DNA from: Thomasclavelia cocleata
Lineage (GTDB): Bacteria; Bacillota_I; Bacilli_A; Erysipelotrichales; Coprobacillaceae
Assembly (NCBI RefSeq): GCF_900102365.1
Contig: NZ_FOIN01000009.1
Location: 16,137 to 80,136, forward strand
DNA length: 64,000 bases
Direction of reading: 5' to 3'
The notes beneath the pieces were generated by a model, which had not been told where the DNA came from, searched no databases, and was given only the letters and a program-made list of their open reading frames with translations. Positions 9,457 to 18,987 of the stretch are shown piece by piece; the first letter of the stretch is position 1, and each line of letters opens with the position of its first letter. The translations under genes and the position numbers were made by a program.

Positions 9457-10473
9457 ATGGCAGTAAAAGTAGCAATTAATGGATTTGGACGCATTGGACG
9501 TCTTGCATTCAGACAAATGTTTGGTGCTGAAGGATATGAAGTTGTAGCAATCAACGATTTAACTGATCCAAAAATGTTAGCGCATTTATTAAAATATGAT
9601 TCAGCACAAGGTAGATATGCATTAGCTGATAAAGTTGTAGCTGGTGAAGATTCTATCACTGTTGATGGAAAAGAAATTAAAATTTATAGTGAAGCAGACG
9701 CTTCTAAATTACCTTGGGGAGAAATCGGTGTAGATGTAGTATTAGAATGTACTGGTTTCTATGTATCTAAGGCTAAATCTCAAGCACATATTGATGCTGG
9801 GGCTAAAAAAGTTGTTATCTCTGCTCCTGCAGGAAATGACTTACCAACAGTTGTATTTGGTGTAAATGAAAACATCTTAACTGCTGATGATACTATTATC
9901 TCTGCAGCATCTTGTACAACTAACTGTTTAGCACCTATGGCTAATGCTTTAAATAATTTAGCTCCAATTAAATCTGGTATCATGTTAACAGTTCATGCTT
10001 ATACTGGTGACCAAATGGTATTAGATGGACCTCATAGAAAAGGTGATTTAAGAAGAGCTCGTGCAGCTGCAGTAAATATTGTACCTAACTCAACTGGTGC
10101 AGCTAAAGCTATCGGATTAGTAATCCCTGAATTAAATGGAAAATTAATTGGTTCAGCTCAACGTGTACCTGTTCCAACTGGATCAACTACAATTTTAACT
10201 TCTGTTGTTGAAGGTGAAGTTACAGTTGATGAAGTAAATGCAGCTATGAAAGCAGCAGCAACTCCTTCATTTGGATACACTGAAGAACAATTAGTATCTT
10301 CTGATATTATCGGAATTACTTATGGATCATTATTTGATGCAACTCAAACAATGGTTAAACCATTAGATAACGGAACTACTGAAGTTCAAACAGTTGCTTG
10401 GTATGATAACGAAAATTCATATACTTCTAACATGGTTAGAACAATCAAATATTTCGCTGAATTATCTAAATAA
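9457..10473 (+). CDS. gapA: Glyceraldehyde-3-phosphate dehydrogenase, type I
   Basis: NAD-dependent glycolytic dehydrogenase of 338 residues converting glyceraldehyde-3-phosphate to 1,3-bisphosphoglycerate. It has the Rossmann INGFGRIGR motif at the N-terminus, catalytic Cys153 in [12 protein letters not shown], and WYDNENSY near the end. ATG 9457 was chosen because AGGAGG sits at 9441-9446 and the family starts with [11 protein letters not shown]; the longer reading frame from 9373 would include the promoter. Codons are biased towards C-ending ones compared with neighbours, as expected for a very highly expressed gene. No CggR gene is next to it. Confidence 0.97.
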   Translation: MAVKVAINGFGRIGRLAFRQMFGAEGYEVVAINDLTDPKMLAHLLKYDSAQGRYALADKVVAGEDSITVDGKEIKIYSEADASKLPWGEIGVDVVLECTGFYVSKAKSQAHIDAGAKKVVISAPAGNDLPTVVFGVNENILTADDTIISAASCTTNCLAPMANALNNLAPIKSGIMLTVHAYTGDQMVLDGPHRKGDLRRARAAAVNIVPNSTGAAKAIGLVIPELNGKLIGSAQRVPVPTGSTTILTSVVEGEVTVDEVNAAMKAAATPSFGYTEEQLVSSDIIGITYGSLFDATQTMVKPLDNGTTEVQTVAWYDNENSYTSNMVRTIKYFAELSK

Positions 10474-10491
10474 TTAATTGAAACTTAATGC

Positions 10492-10518
10492 AAAGACTAG
10501 TCGTTGACTAGTCTTTTT
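10492..10518 (+). terminator. gapA terminator
   Basis: AAAGACTAGTC-GTT-GACTAGTCTTTTT: perfect stem and T run. Confidence 0.9.
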
Positions 10519-11091
10519 CGTTAGTTTATTTATATTAAATTGTGTATTCTTATATAAGTATAAAAAATATATGAAATAATATTTGTGAAAAATAACATCA
10601 TATAAATAATTTTAATATTAAAAATATAATAAATTCTTTTTATATTGAAAAGTACTATTTGTAAGTGCTATACTTTGAATAGAAGAAGTCTACTTTTTAA
10701 CAGGAAAATTACTAGGCAAGTAAAATACAATCATGATAGTAATAGATACTGCATATTTTTAAGTTTTTAGTGGAAATAACTATAAATTGATTTAAAAAGG
10801 TTAAATTGGTAAAGATAATGGATCTTTATAAGCTGTTATATAATTATCGGGAATTTATATGAACATATCTTGGTATTATTGGTGTTTATAACATTTTTAT
10901 GTGATAATAACTGAAATCGTCATAAATCTGAAATAATCTTAGAAATTTTATTATAAATGATTTAATTCGTTGTAGTTGTCTAGTATAGAGTGGTTAATAT
11001 ATTGTTTTGTTAGCTATACTTTGATTTACTGTGAGATAAAAAGTTTTGATTTTAAATGTATATTAGGTGCATAAGAAAGGAACTAATTTTT
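10519..11091. other. Long AT-rich intergenic region
   Basis: About 570 bases with no credible reading frame, tRNA or recognisable riboswitch on either strand. It probably carries the promoter and regulatory sites of the wall-anchored hydrolase downstream; I could not identify a convincing operator. Confidence 0.5.
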
Positions 11092-13623
11092 ATGAAAAAA
11101 GTGAAATTAATTTTTACATTTTTAATTGTTGTAACAATACTCACTAGTTATTTTGCAGTTACAGCGCCATCTGTATTTGCTAAGAAGGCAGAGGTAACTG
11201 AAGATTCAGGGATATTTCAGCAAGTGAATATTGATGGAGTAAAAGCAGATGTATATTCGTATACTGCACCTGTCATCAATAATCCTGCCCCTATGATGAC
11301 ACCTGTTATTTTTGTGTATAGCAATCATGGATATCAAAACCAGGATGATGCGTATGTTGCATTAGTTGATATGGGACTAAAAGAAATTGCAGATACAGCA
11401 AGAGGAGGAGTATTTTTGTTATCACCTGAAAATGGTGACAGCTGGAGTGAAGAGGATGTAACTGCATATTGGAATATTATTGCAAAAATCACAAAAAGTA
11501 GTGCGATTGAAGAATTAGGATATTTTACATATACTAATTTAGTTTATGCAATTGGAGAAGGAAATGGAGCAACATTTATTCATAATGTCTTATCTCAAAA
11601 TGCAAATAGAATTGCTGGTGTTGCAACATTTGGTGGAGAAATTGATAATCCAGAAAACTTAATGGCTTTACCAGCATATTTGGTGGGAGCAAATGATGAT
11701 GTTATTAATTTCTATAAATCAATTAATGAAGCAACTGAGGAAACAATGATAGGTGAAAACCAATGTTTCTATAATTCTACATTAGATGTAAAAAAAGTTA
11801 TTATTAATGAATTGGCTGATACAAGATTTAATAAAGAGTTAATTAAAGATGCATGGGTAAACTTATTAAGAAAAACTACTAGAAATGTTATTGAAGAATG
11901 TATCTGGTATATAGATGCTATATTGGGACGTCAATCTCAAGAAATATTTACTTTGATGGATAGAGCTGTATATTCAGAAGAAAAATTAATATTTAATGAA
12001 ATTAACTATGTAATGGATCAATCGGGGTATTTTGAATGGGTTCCAGAGGAAGCTTTAACAGAAGATAATACTAAAACATATCCTTTAGTTGTGACTTTCC
12101 ATGGTTCTGGAGATCATCCAGTATTTGAAGCAGAAAGCCAAGGCTGGGTTAAATTAGCAGGAAAAGAACGATTTATTGTTATTGCACCTGGAAACAATGC
12201 TGGTGCTGGTGCACAAAAAGCTTTAATTGAAGAGGTATGTGCTAAATATCCTGTAGATAAATCTAGAATTTATTGTACTGGATTTTCAATGGGTGGTGTT
12301 GAAGCTGAAAAAATGGTTAATGAATATCCAGAATTATTTGCAGCTGTTGCACCAATGGCAGCTTTCCCTGAAATTACTTATTCTGGAAATGTTCAATTAC
12401 CGATTTTCTATGGACTTGGGGAAAAAGATATATTTATGACTCGTCCTACTGATTTTTCTGGTGCTGGAGATATTCAGTATACTGGGGAATCATTTATGGA
12501 TCCGGAAATTGTCAGTCGTGTTATTAATCCCGCTTTAAGAATTAATGGTATTGATAAGCAGGTTGATTCTAGTAATTTAAATTTTGTAAAATATCCATTT
12601 GTTGGATTTGATATAGAGGCACTAGCCAGTGAAACTAAAACAATCACTACAAAACATGGTATACAAGAAACTATTTCAGATTTTAAAAATGATGCTGATG
12701 TAACTGTTTTTAAATATGTTACTGTAGCTGACTATGATCATAATCATTATGAAGGCTGGGCAGAACAAATTTGGAATTTCTTTAAACCGTTCTCTAGAAA
12801 TACAGAAACAAATGAATTAATTATTTCAACAGAAGGAAACCAAGTTGAAACAAATAAAACAGCATTAGCTATTGCTATAGAAATGGCAGAAAATGCAAGT
12901 TTAGAAAATGTAGTACCAGCAGTAGTAGAAGAATTCAGTGCAGCATTAGAAAATGCTCAAACAGTTTATGCAAATGATAATGCAACACAAGAAGAAGTAG
13001 ATGAAGCATTTGATAGATTAGCTAGTGTAATGCATATGTTAGACTTCTTCAAAGGAAATAAAGAATTATTACAAAAACAAGTAGAACAAATTAATAGCTT
13101 AGTAGAAGAACAATATATACCATCTACATGGAGTGCAATGTTACCAGTATTAGAAAAAGCAAATGAAGTACTAGGTAATGAAAATGCAATGCAGGAAGAA
13201 ATAGATGAAGTATATAGTGAATTAGTAAGAGCATTTATTAATTTAAGATTAAAACCAAATAAAGATTTATTACAAGGTTTAATCAATCAAGCAAACGGAT
13301 TAAATAGAGAAAACTACTCTGCAGCGTCATTAAAAGCGGTAGATGATGTAATGACAAGAGCAAAAGAAGTATTAAATAATTCAAAAGCAACAAAAGAAGA
13401 AGTAGAAACTGTAGTAGCAGCTCTAACAAAAGCATTATCAGGATTAGAAGTAAGTCCAAGCAATCCAATAGTAGATAATAAACCTGTAGAAACAGTAAAA
13501 CCAGGAGATACAACAGTAAGTGTAAAAACTGGAGATACAACAAATTTATTATATCCAGTAGCAGGAATGTTGTTAGCTTCATTTGTTTTAACTGTAAATA
13601 AGAAAAGAAAAAATTTAAATTGA
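11092..13623 (+). CDS. Wall-anchored protein: two alpha/beta-hydrolase modules plus FIVAR repeats
   Basis: Secreted 843-residue protein. The signal peptide ends near VFAKKAEV (about residue 30). The first module (about 35-270) looks hydrolase-like, but where the nucleophile elbow GxSxG is expected it has G155-E-G-N-G, so it is probably inactive. The second module (about 315-560) resembles the LpqC/PHB-depolymerase esterase family: FHGSGDH, nucleophile S399 in GFSMGG, an acidic GLGEKD near 445 and an HxH near 548. Three FIVAR-like three-helix repeats (about 583-790) follow, then V811-K-T-G-D815, a hydrophobic segment and a basic tail, an LPxTG-like sortase signal. ATG 11092 is preferred over 11056 because it begins the signal peptide. 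Substrate unknown. Confidence 0.8.
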   Translation: MKKVKLIFTFLIVVTILTSYFAVTAPSVFAKKAEVTEDSGIFQQVNIDGVKADVYSYTAPVINNPAPMMTPVIFVYSNHGYQNQDDAYVALVDMGLKEIADTARGGVFLLSPENGDSWSEEDVTAYWNIIAKITKSSAIEELGYFTYTNLVYAIGEGNGATFIHNVLSQNANRIAGVATFGGEIDNPENLMALPAYLVGANDDVINFYKSINEATEETMIGENQCFYNSTLDVKKVIINELADTRFNKELIKDAWVNLLRKTTRNVIEECIWYIDAILGRQSQEIFTLMDRAVYSEEKLIFNEINYVMDQSGYFEWVPEEALTEDNTKTYPLVVTFHGSGDHPVFEAESQGWVKLAGKERFIVIAPGNNAGAGAQKALIEEVCAKYPVDKSRIYCTGFSMGGVEAEKMVNEYPELFAAVAPMAAFPEITYSGNVQLPIFYGLGEKDIFMTRPTDFSGAGDIQYTGESFMDPEIVSRVINPALRINGIDKQVDSSNLNFVKYPFVGFDIEALASETKTITTKHGIQETISDFKNDADVTVFKYVTVADYDHNHYEGWAEQIWNFFKPFSRNTETNELIISTEGNQVETNKTALAIAIEMAENASLENVVPAVVEEFSAALENAQTVYANDNATQEEVDEAFDRLASVMHMLDFFKGNKELLQKQVEQINSLVEEQYIPSTWSAMLPVLEKANEVLGNENAMQEEIDEVYSELVRAFINLRLKPNKDLLQGLINQANGLNRENYSAASLKAVDDVMTRAKEVLNNSKATKEEVETVVAALTKALSGLEVSPSNPIVDNKPVETVKPGDTTVSVKTGDTTNLLYPVAGMLLASFVLTVNKKRKNLN

Positions 13624-13644
13624 TTAAGATAGATTATTATAATT

Positions 13645-13692
13645 AGAGGCTGATATTAATTAATGAAGAGTTAATATTATAGTCTCTTTTTT
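13645..13692 (+). terminator. Terminator of the wall-anchored hydrolase gene
   Basis: Imperfect long stem beginning AGAGGCTGATATTAA and ending AGTCTCTTTTTT with a T run. Confidence 0.65.
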
Positions 13693-13971
13693 ATTTAAGA
13701 TAGTTGATTTAACTATTCTTTAAGAAAAAAGATAATTAGAAATAAATAAAACTTACATTTTAATAGTAAATATGCAACTAAGCTGATAGTAGTGGTGCTA
13801 TTGTAAAAAAATAAAAAGACAAGTAAATAAAATATGAGATAAAATAAAAAGTATGAAATTAACTTCATACTTTTTTGATTAAAGATTAAGTATATTAATG
13901 TTATTTAAGATTATTATTAAGCATATAATTATATTATAAAAAATATATATAGATTTATAAAATTTTTATAG
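13693..13971. other. Intergenic region with a second terminator-like hairpin
   Basis: No gene seen. A perfect hairpin GTATGAA-ATTAAC-TTCATAC lies at about 13850-13870 and has A/T tracts on both sides, so it can stop transcription from either direction. It probably terminates the leftward lrgAB transcript. Confidence 0.5.
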
Positions 13972-14664
13972 TTAAAGTAATGTCGCTACTAAAGGAGCGA
14001 AAATAACAGTTAATAGACCAGCGATAACAATTGATAAGCTACTCATAGCCCCTTCGATTTCCCCAAATTCAAGAGCTTTAGCTGTCCCAATAGCATGGGC
14101 ACTATTTCCCAATGCTAAACCAATTGCTACAGGATGACTGATTTTGAATGCTTTGCAAATACTTTTAGCAATAATTGCTCCTAAGATACCTGTAACAATC
14201 ACTACCCCTACAGTGATAGTAGAGTTACCACCAATTTTATCAGAAACTCCAATTGCTATTGCAGTTGTAATAGATTTAGGTAATAATGAATGATAAATAA
14301 CAGGATCAACTTTCATTAATAAAGACATAATAAATATTGAAGTTAGACCAGCTATACAGCCGCTTAATAGACTGATAATAATTGCGGTAAGATGTTGAAG
14401 CAGTATTCTTACTTGTTTGTATAAAGGTACAGCTAGACATACAGTTGCTGGTGTTAATAACATGGTAATAAATTGAGCACCTTTATTATATGTATCAAAG
14501 TTAATATCAAATACAACTAAAATTACAATACAAATGATTGCACTAATTAAAAGTGGATTAAAAATAGGAAAAGGTAATTTCTTTCTTATTTGCACAGCTA
14601 TCCAATATGATAAAAAACTAATAACAAGTCCAAAATATATTGTTTCTACAAGTATCTTATCCAT
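13972..14664 (-). CDS. lrgB: LrgB/CidB-family membrane protein
   Basis: A 230-residue polytopic membrane protein of the LrgB family (multiple hydrophobic helices; GVSDKIGGNSTITVGVV and HAIGTAKALEFGE motifs). LrgAB/CidAB pairs act as holin/antiholin-like systems that affect murein hydrolase activity, and more recently have been linked to pyruvate uptake. I start it at 14664 because AAGGAAGGAG on the minus strand lies about 10 bases upstream of that ATG; the earlier in-frame ATG overlaps the ribosome site. It overlaps the end of lrgA by a few bases. No LytSR regulator is adjacent. Confidence 0.85.
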   Translation of the reverse strand: MDKILVETIYFGLVISFLSYWIAVQIRKKLPFPIFNPLLISAIICIVILVVFDINFDTYNKGAQFITMLLTPATVCLAVPLYKQVRILLQHLTAIIISLLSGCIAGLTSIFIMSLLMKVDPVIYHSLLPKSITTAIAIGVSDKIGGNSTITVGVVIVTGILGAIIAKSICKAFKISHPVAIGLALGNSAHAIGTAKALEFGEIEGAMSSLSIVIAGLLTVIFAPLVATLL

Positions 14665-15019
14665 TTTTATTTTGCTCCTTCCTTTCAATTATTGATTGAG
14701 CAACTTTTCCTGTAGCTATCATAACAACAATAGTACTAATTAAAGTGATGATACTAATGACAAAAATATCTTTCATTAAAGCTTCGCTTACATTGATTAA
14801 ACTAACAGCAGAGGGAACAAATAGTACTGGCATGATTAAAATCAGCCAGTCCGCTACTTCTTCAATTTGATGTAGCTTTATAATACCACTAAATAAACAA
14901 ATTAACATAATTCCTAATCCATAAACACTAGCAGGAATTGGTAATGGTATTATTAGACCAAGTAATTCTCCAATAAAGGAAATTGTTAGAATAATTAAAA
15001 ATTGATGTATATATTTCAT
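14657..15019 (-). CDS. lrgA: LrgA/CidA-family holin-like protein
   Basis: 120 residues with four hydrophobic segments and the family motif GLIIPLPIPASVYGL near residues 20-35. First gene of the lrgAB pair. Start chosen at 15019 (MKYIHQFL), since the ATGGGGG at 15031 provides the G-rich ribosome site for the second ATG. The flanking run of peptidoglycan hydrolases fits a role in controlling lysis or autolysin activity, but that is inference. Confidence 0.85.
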   Translation of the reverse strand: MKYIHQFLIILTISFIGELLGLIIPLPIPASVYGLGIMLICLFSGIIKLHQIEEVADWLILIMPVLFVPSAVSLINVSEALMKDIFVISIITLISTIVVMIATGKVAQSIIERKEQNKNG

Positions 15020-15078
15020 AATAACCCCCATTCTTTGAATGATTATAGCACTATGTTTGTTACATTTGAATATATAAA

Positions 15079-15110
15079 TAAAAAAACACTGATTATTTTA
15101 ATCAGTGTTA
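15079..15110 (-). terminator. Terminator of the first NlpC/P60 gene
   Basis: On the minus strand AACACTGATT pairs with AATCAGTGTT and is followed by T7. Confidence 0.85.
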
Positions 15111-16424
15111 GCTAACTCTTCTTATTGTAGATATTCTAGAGTAGTAATAAGAACCAGGTTCTAAAGATGATATTTTTACACATGCATTTGGATCATCGCC
15201 ATGAGTAGAACTATCTCCACCACCAGCATGAATCATTGATCTAGAACCATTTGAATTGACAATTACGATTCCTATATGATAAGCAGGATTACCAAAACAT
15301 ACAAGATCACCAGTTTTTGAATTAGAGAAACTTACACTTGACCACATTTTAGAATATCCAGCAGCAGTGTTTCGTCCTCCGCTCACTCCAGCTTGTTTTA
15401 GGCTCCAATATACAAATCCAGAACAATCAAAGTATGTAGGACCTTGTGCTCCCCACCAATAGCGAGCTCCTAGCTTAGTATAAGCAGCAGCATAAATTCT
15501 TTCACCTAAATCTCCGTTATTTGGAATATCTCCATTATTATTGTTATTGTTTTCATCATTGTTGTTGTTGTTATTTCCACCATTGTTTCCATTGTTATTG
15601 GAATTACTTCCATTATCAGGTTTACTAGGTTTAGGAGGAGGAGGTGGTGGTGTTGGAGTTTCATATGCATTTTTATTAAATTCTTCAATTGCAGCACTTA
15701 AAGTATCTGTCATTTCACCATAGTCATAAATAGCATTTTGAGTAGAAGCAATATTTTTATTTTGTTCTTCTAATAGAGCAGTGTATTTACTTTGCAATGC
15801 TTTTTGTTCATTTTGTTGATTTAATAGTATTGCTTTTGCATCTTCAAGTGTTTTTTGTTGCTCTTGTACTTGTTTTCTTTGACTATTTAATTCTTCAATC
15901 AATTCTTTATCATTTTTAGTTAGTTCATTAAACCCTTCAATACGTGCGAACATATCAGAAAAGTTTGATGCACCAAAGATAAAATTAATGATTGTATTTT
16001 CATTAGTATAAGACTGCATAGAATACATACGGTCTTTTAATATTTGGGTATTTTTTTCTATATTAGCTTGAAGGTTAGCTATTGTAGTAGTTAAATAACT
16101 AATCTCTGCTTCACGATCACTAATTTGTTTGTTTAAAGATTCTAATTGTTTTTGAACACTTTCAAGTGTTGCTTTAGTATCATTTGCAGCTTCTTTTTGC
16201 TTTGCTAATTGCACAGTTAAATCATTATTTTTCTTTTTAAGATATTTATTAAATTGTTCACATGTAGACTTATTACTATTAGAAATATTTGAAGAAGAGC
16301 ATAAATTCATATATTTATTTTCATTGCCTTCAAAATCAACAGCCTTTATTGGCAATGCATTAGAATAAGTAGTTGTAAATATAGATAGTACTAATATTGT
16401 TGATATAGATTTCTTTATTTTCAT
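15108..16424 (-). CDS. Secreted coiled-coil NlpC/P60 peptidoglycan hydrolase (PcsB/CwlO-like), Asn-rich linker
   Basis: A 438-residue exported cell-wall endopeptidase. A signal peptide (about 1-28) is followed by a long coiled-coil region (about 60-250) of the PcsB/CwlO type with an INFIFGASNFSDMFARI insert. Next come a Pro run, a low-complexity Asn/Gly linker (about 270-303) and a C-terminal NlpC/P60 domain with C334 in FDCSG, H383 in AYHIGIV and a third His in IHAGGG. By family, the coiled coil is controlled by FtsEX-type transporters and the domain cuts stem peptides. It is a paralogue of the next gene upstream; the mature N-terminal FEGxExKYM..CSSS motif is shared. Confidence 0.92.
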   Translation of the reverse strand: MKIKKSISTILVLSIFTTTYSNALPIKAVDFEGNENKYMNLCSSSNISNSNKSTCEQFNKYLKKKNNDLTVQLAKQKEAANDTKATLESVQKQLESLNKQISDREAEISYLTTTIANLQANIEKNTQILKDRMYSMQSYTNENTIINFIFGASNFSDMFARIEGFNELTKNDKELIEELNSQRKQVQEQQKTLEDAKAILLNQQNEQKALQSKYTALLEEQNKNIASTQNAIYDYGEMTDTLSAAIEEFNKNAYETPTPPPPPPKPSKPDNGSNSNNNGNNGGNNNNNNDENNNNNNGDIPNNGDLGERIYAAAYTKLGARYWWGAQGPTYFDCSGFVYWSLKQAGVSGGRNTAAGYSKMWSSVSFSNSKTGDLVCFGNPAYHIGIVIVNSNGSRSMIHAGGGDSSTHGDDPNACVKISSLEPGSYYYSRISTIRRVS

Positions 16425-16517
16425 TTAATCACCTCGATACACAGTCATTATCCTATAAAAATCGACATAAGTAAATAGTCTTTATAAGTTTTTTGATATA
16501 AAAGAGAAAACTTGTCA

Positions 16518-16546
16518 AAATAAAAAGATAAGCAATTGCTTATCTT
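16518..16546 (-). terminator. Terminator of the second NlpC/P60 gene
   Basis: On the minus strand the palindrome AAGATAAGC-AATT-GCTTATCTT is followed by a T-rich tract; the gene's last bases enter the stem. Confidence 0.85.
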
Positions 16547-17747
16547 AATATAGTCTTCGAACATCATACCAGTTTGCTTGATAATAACCACTACTCAATG
16601 ATGCTATCTTAACTACATCACCAGTTTGTGGAGCATGTACCATATTACCACCACCAATATAAATACCAACATGATGTATACCACTGGCACTTCCGTTTTT
16701 ACTAAATAGAATAATATCGCCTGCCTGCATACTACTGCGTGATACAGAAATACCTTTTTTTGCTAGCGTTTTAGTACTGTTGCTACCAATATTTACACCT
16801 GCTTGATAGAAAGCCCAGCTAACTAAACCAGAACAGTCAAAAGTAGATTGATTTGGATTAGCGATTTCTGACATACTATGACAAGCACCATATACATAAA
16901 CGCTGCCCCGTTTACTTAATGCTTTATTAGCAATAGCATTTCCAATTTCAGAATTACCAGAAACAACACTACCACTTGGAAGCTCAGATTCTTTTACAGC
17001 AGCTGCAAAGGCAGCTAAGTTATCATCAATTTTTTCACTACTGTTTTTAGCTTGTAGCGCAGCTTTTTCTTGGGCAATTGCTTCAGCATTTTGTTTTAGA
17101 TACAAAGCCTGGAATTGTTCTTGTAATGATTTTTTAGAGGCTCTTTGAGTCTCGATGTTTGCTTTTGCAGAAACTATAGTAGCTTTTTGAGATTCTACTT
17201 GCTTTTTTTCATCTGATAATTGGGAAACTAATTCTTTATCATAAGAAGTTAATTCATTGATACTTTCAATTCGAGAGAACATATCAGAAAAGTCTGATGC
17301 ACCAAAAATAAAATCTATGTAAGAGTTGTTATTCATGTAAGATTGCATTGAGTACATTCGTTCTTTAAGTTCTTCTTCTTTTTTCGAAATACTTGTTTCT
17401 AAATTAGCGATAGAGGTTTGTAAGTAATTGATTTCAGCTTCTTTTTGAGCAATTTCATCATTTAAAGAAGTGATTTCATTAGTGATACTGTCAAGATTAG
17501 CTTTAGTGTTAGAAGCTTGAGCTTTACTTTCATTAACTTGATTTTTTAGAGCTTTATTTTTTCTTTTTAAATAAGAATTAAACTCTTTACAAGTGTTTAA
17601 ATTACTATTAGATAAACTGGATGAAGAACATATCTTCATATATTTATCTTCTTGACCCTCGAAATCTGTAGCCTTTATAGGTGCTGGAAAGATAGTTAAT
17701 GTTAATACTGTACAGACGCCTAAGGCATAAATGAATAATTTTTTCAT
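16545..17747 (-). CDS. Secreted coiled-coil NlpC/P60 peptidoglycan hydrolase, paralogue
   Basis: 400 residues: signal peptide (1-26), coiled coil (about 60-250) with the same YIDFIFGASDFSDMFSRI insert as its neighbour, then NlpC/P60 with C305 (FDCSG), H359 (HHVGIY) and H371 (MVHAP). Unlike the neighbour it has no Asn/Pro linker and the catalytic domain is of a different subgroup (YVYGACHSM). Tandem duplication followed by swapping of the catalytic part is a reasonable inference. Each copy has its own terminator, so they can be expressed separately. Confidence 0.92.
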   Translation of the reverse strand: MKKLFIYALGVCTVLTLTIFPAPIKATDFEGQEDKYMKICSSSSLSNSNLNTCKEFNSYLKRKNKALKNQVNESKAQASNTKANLDSITNEITSLNDEIAQKEAEINYLQTSIANLETSISKKEEELKERMYSMQSYMNNNSYIDFIFGASDFSDMFSRIESINELTSYDKELVSQLSDEKKQVESQKATIVSAKANIETQRASKKSLQEQFQALYLKQNAEAIAQEKAALQAKNSSEKIDDNLAAFAAAVKESELPSGSVVSGNSEIGNAIANKALSKRGSVYVYGACHSMSEIANPNQSTFDCSGLVSWAFYQAGVNIGSNSTKTLAKKGISVSRSSMQAGDIILFSKNGSASGIHHVGIYIGGGNMVHAPQTGDVVKIASLSSGYYQANWYDVRRLY

Positions 17748-17934
17748 TTAATTTACCTCCGATTTATAATATATAATATTAATTTTTATATTCGATTTTA
17801 ATAGTACGTTTAATAAGACCATACCACTGTGATTATAGCACAATATTACTATTTTATCATTAAAATGATGAAAATGTTGTTTAAGTCACACATTTTTTTT
17901 TAACCTTCATATATTAAAATTGGGAGGAAAAATA

Positions 17935-18963
17935 ATGGCACAAAGAACAGATGTATTGACATATGGAATTGATGTTTCACAATATCAGGGATTAATTAAT
18001 TGGGAGGTAGCAAAAGATCATATAGATTTTGCTATTATTAGGTGTGGTTATGGGCAGGATATTCCAGGTCAGGATGATAATTTATTTAAACGAAATGCTG
18101 ATGAGTGTACAAGATTAGGAATTCCTTTTGGAGTATATTTATATTCATATGCAAAAAATAGTAGTGATGCAAAGGGTGAAGCTCGTCATGTAATGCGATT
18201 AGTTGAAAATTATAAAATGGCGTATCCTATATATTATGATTTGGAAGATGAAAATACTACTGGAAAACAATCAAATGAGGTTATTGCTAATATTGCAAAA
18301 ACTTTTGCTGATGAACTAGAAGCAAACGGCTATTTTGTAGGAATATATGCTTCATTGTATTGGTGGAGAACAAAACTTACTAGTGATATATTTGATCAAT
18401 ATACACGTTGGGTTGCTAATTATGCTTCAGAACTAAATTTTGATAAACCATATGATATGTGGCAATTTTCTTCAACAGGTAGAGTAGAAGGTGTACCGTC
18501 AATTGTTGATGAGAACTATTGTTATGAGGATTTTCCTGCAATAATAAAAGCTGCTGGGAAAAATAATTTTGATAAAATTACCCCATTAGAACGATATAAT
18601 ATAGGTGATACGGTTAGATTTAATTATGTCTTTTTAACTAGTGAATCTACTAATCCACTACGTCCATATCGAAATGTGGGAAGAATAACTAGAATTGTTA
18701 GAAATGCTCGTAATCCATATCTTATTGGAGAAGATCAAGGATGGGTTAATGATCAGGTAATTGAGGGAAGAGTTAATTATTTGTCAAATCCAAATTATGT
18801 AGGAGATAGTTTTGTTAATGCATTAAAACAAATTGGTGAAGATATTAGTTTTGAAAATCGACGGCGTTTAGCAAACTTAAATGGGGTAACTAATTATGTA
18901 GGTAGTGCTGCTCAGAATCTAGAATTATTGCAGCTATTAAAAGAAGGGAGACTAATTAGTTAG
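17935..18963 (+). CDS. GH25 lysozyme without signal peptide, SH3-like C-terminal module
   Basis: A 342-residue N-acetylmuramidase-type protein. The GH25 barrel (about 8-205) shows the catalytic acids in GIDVSQYQG and PIYYDLEDE and ends in DMWQFSSTG. A small SH3-like module follows (about 222-285, IGDTVRFNY..GWVNDQVIEG), then a short helical tail. ATG 17935 follows GGGAGG; no signal peptide is visible, so it would need lysis, a holin-like route or a cytoplasmic role. Domain style is that of phage endolysins and clostridial lysozymes, but no other phage gene is nearby. The lrgAB pair is 3 kb away. Confidence 0.88.
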   Translation: MAQRTDVLTYGIDVSQYQGLINWEVAKDHIDFAIIRCGYGQDIPGQDDNLFKRNADECTRLGIPFGVYLYSYAKNSSDAKGEARHVMRLVENYKMAYPIYYDLEDENTTGKQSNEVIANIAKTFADELEANGYFVGIYASLYWWRTKLTSDIFDQYTRWVANYASELNFDKPYDMWQFSSTGRVEGVPSIVDENYCYEDFPAIIKAAGKNNFDKITPLERYNIGDTVRFNYVFLTSESTNPLRPYRNVGRITRIVRNARNPYLIGEDQGWVNDQVIEGRVNYLSNPNYVGDSFVNALKQIGEDISFENRRRLANLNGVTNYVGSAAQNLELLQLLKEGRLIS

Positions 18964-18987
18964 TTTATCTAACTAATTTAGTCTCCC
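18946..18987. terminator. Bidirectional terminator holding both stop codons
   Basis: GGGAGACTAATTAGTTAG pairs with CTAACTAATT-AGTCTCCC around a TTTAT loop. The stop codons of the convergent lysozyme and ferritin-like genes are inside it. Confidence 0.85.

Noticed and set aside
13283..13582. 99-residue minus-strand frame, almost all Leu
   Set aside because: Antisense shadow of the FIVAR repeats and anchor region of the plus-strand gene; composition is an artefact of A-rich codons.
15541..15723. Hydrophobic 60-residue plus-strand frame
   Set aside because: Shadow of the Asn/Pro-rich linker of the NlpC/P60 gene on the minus strand.
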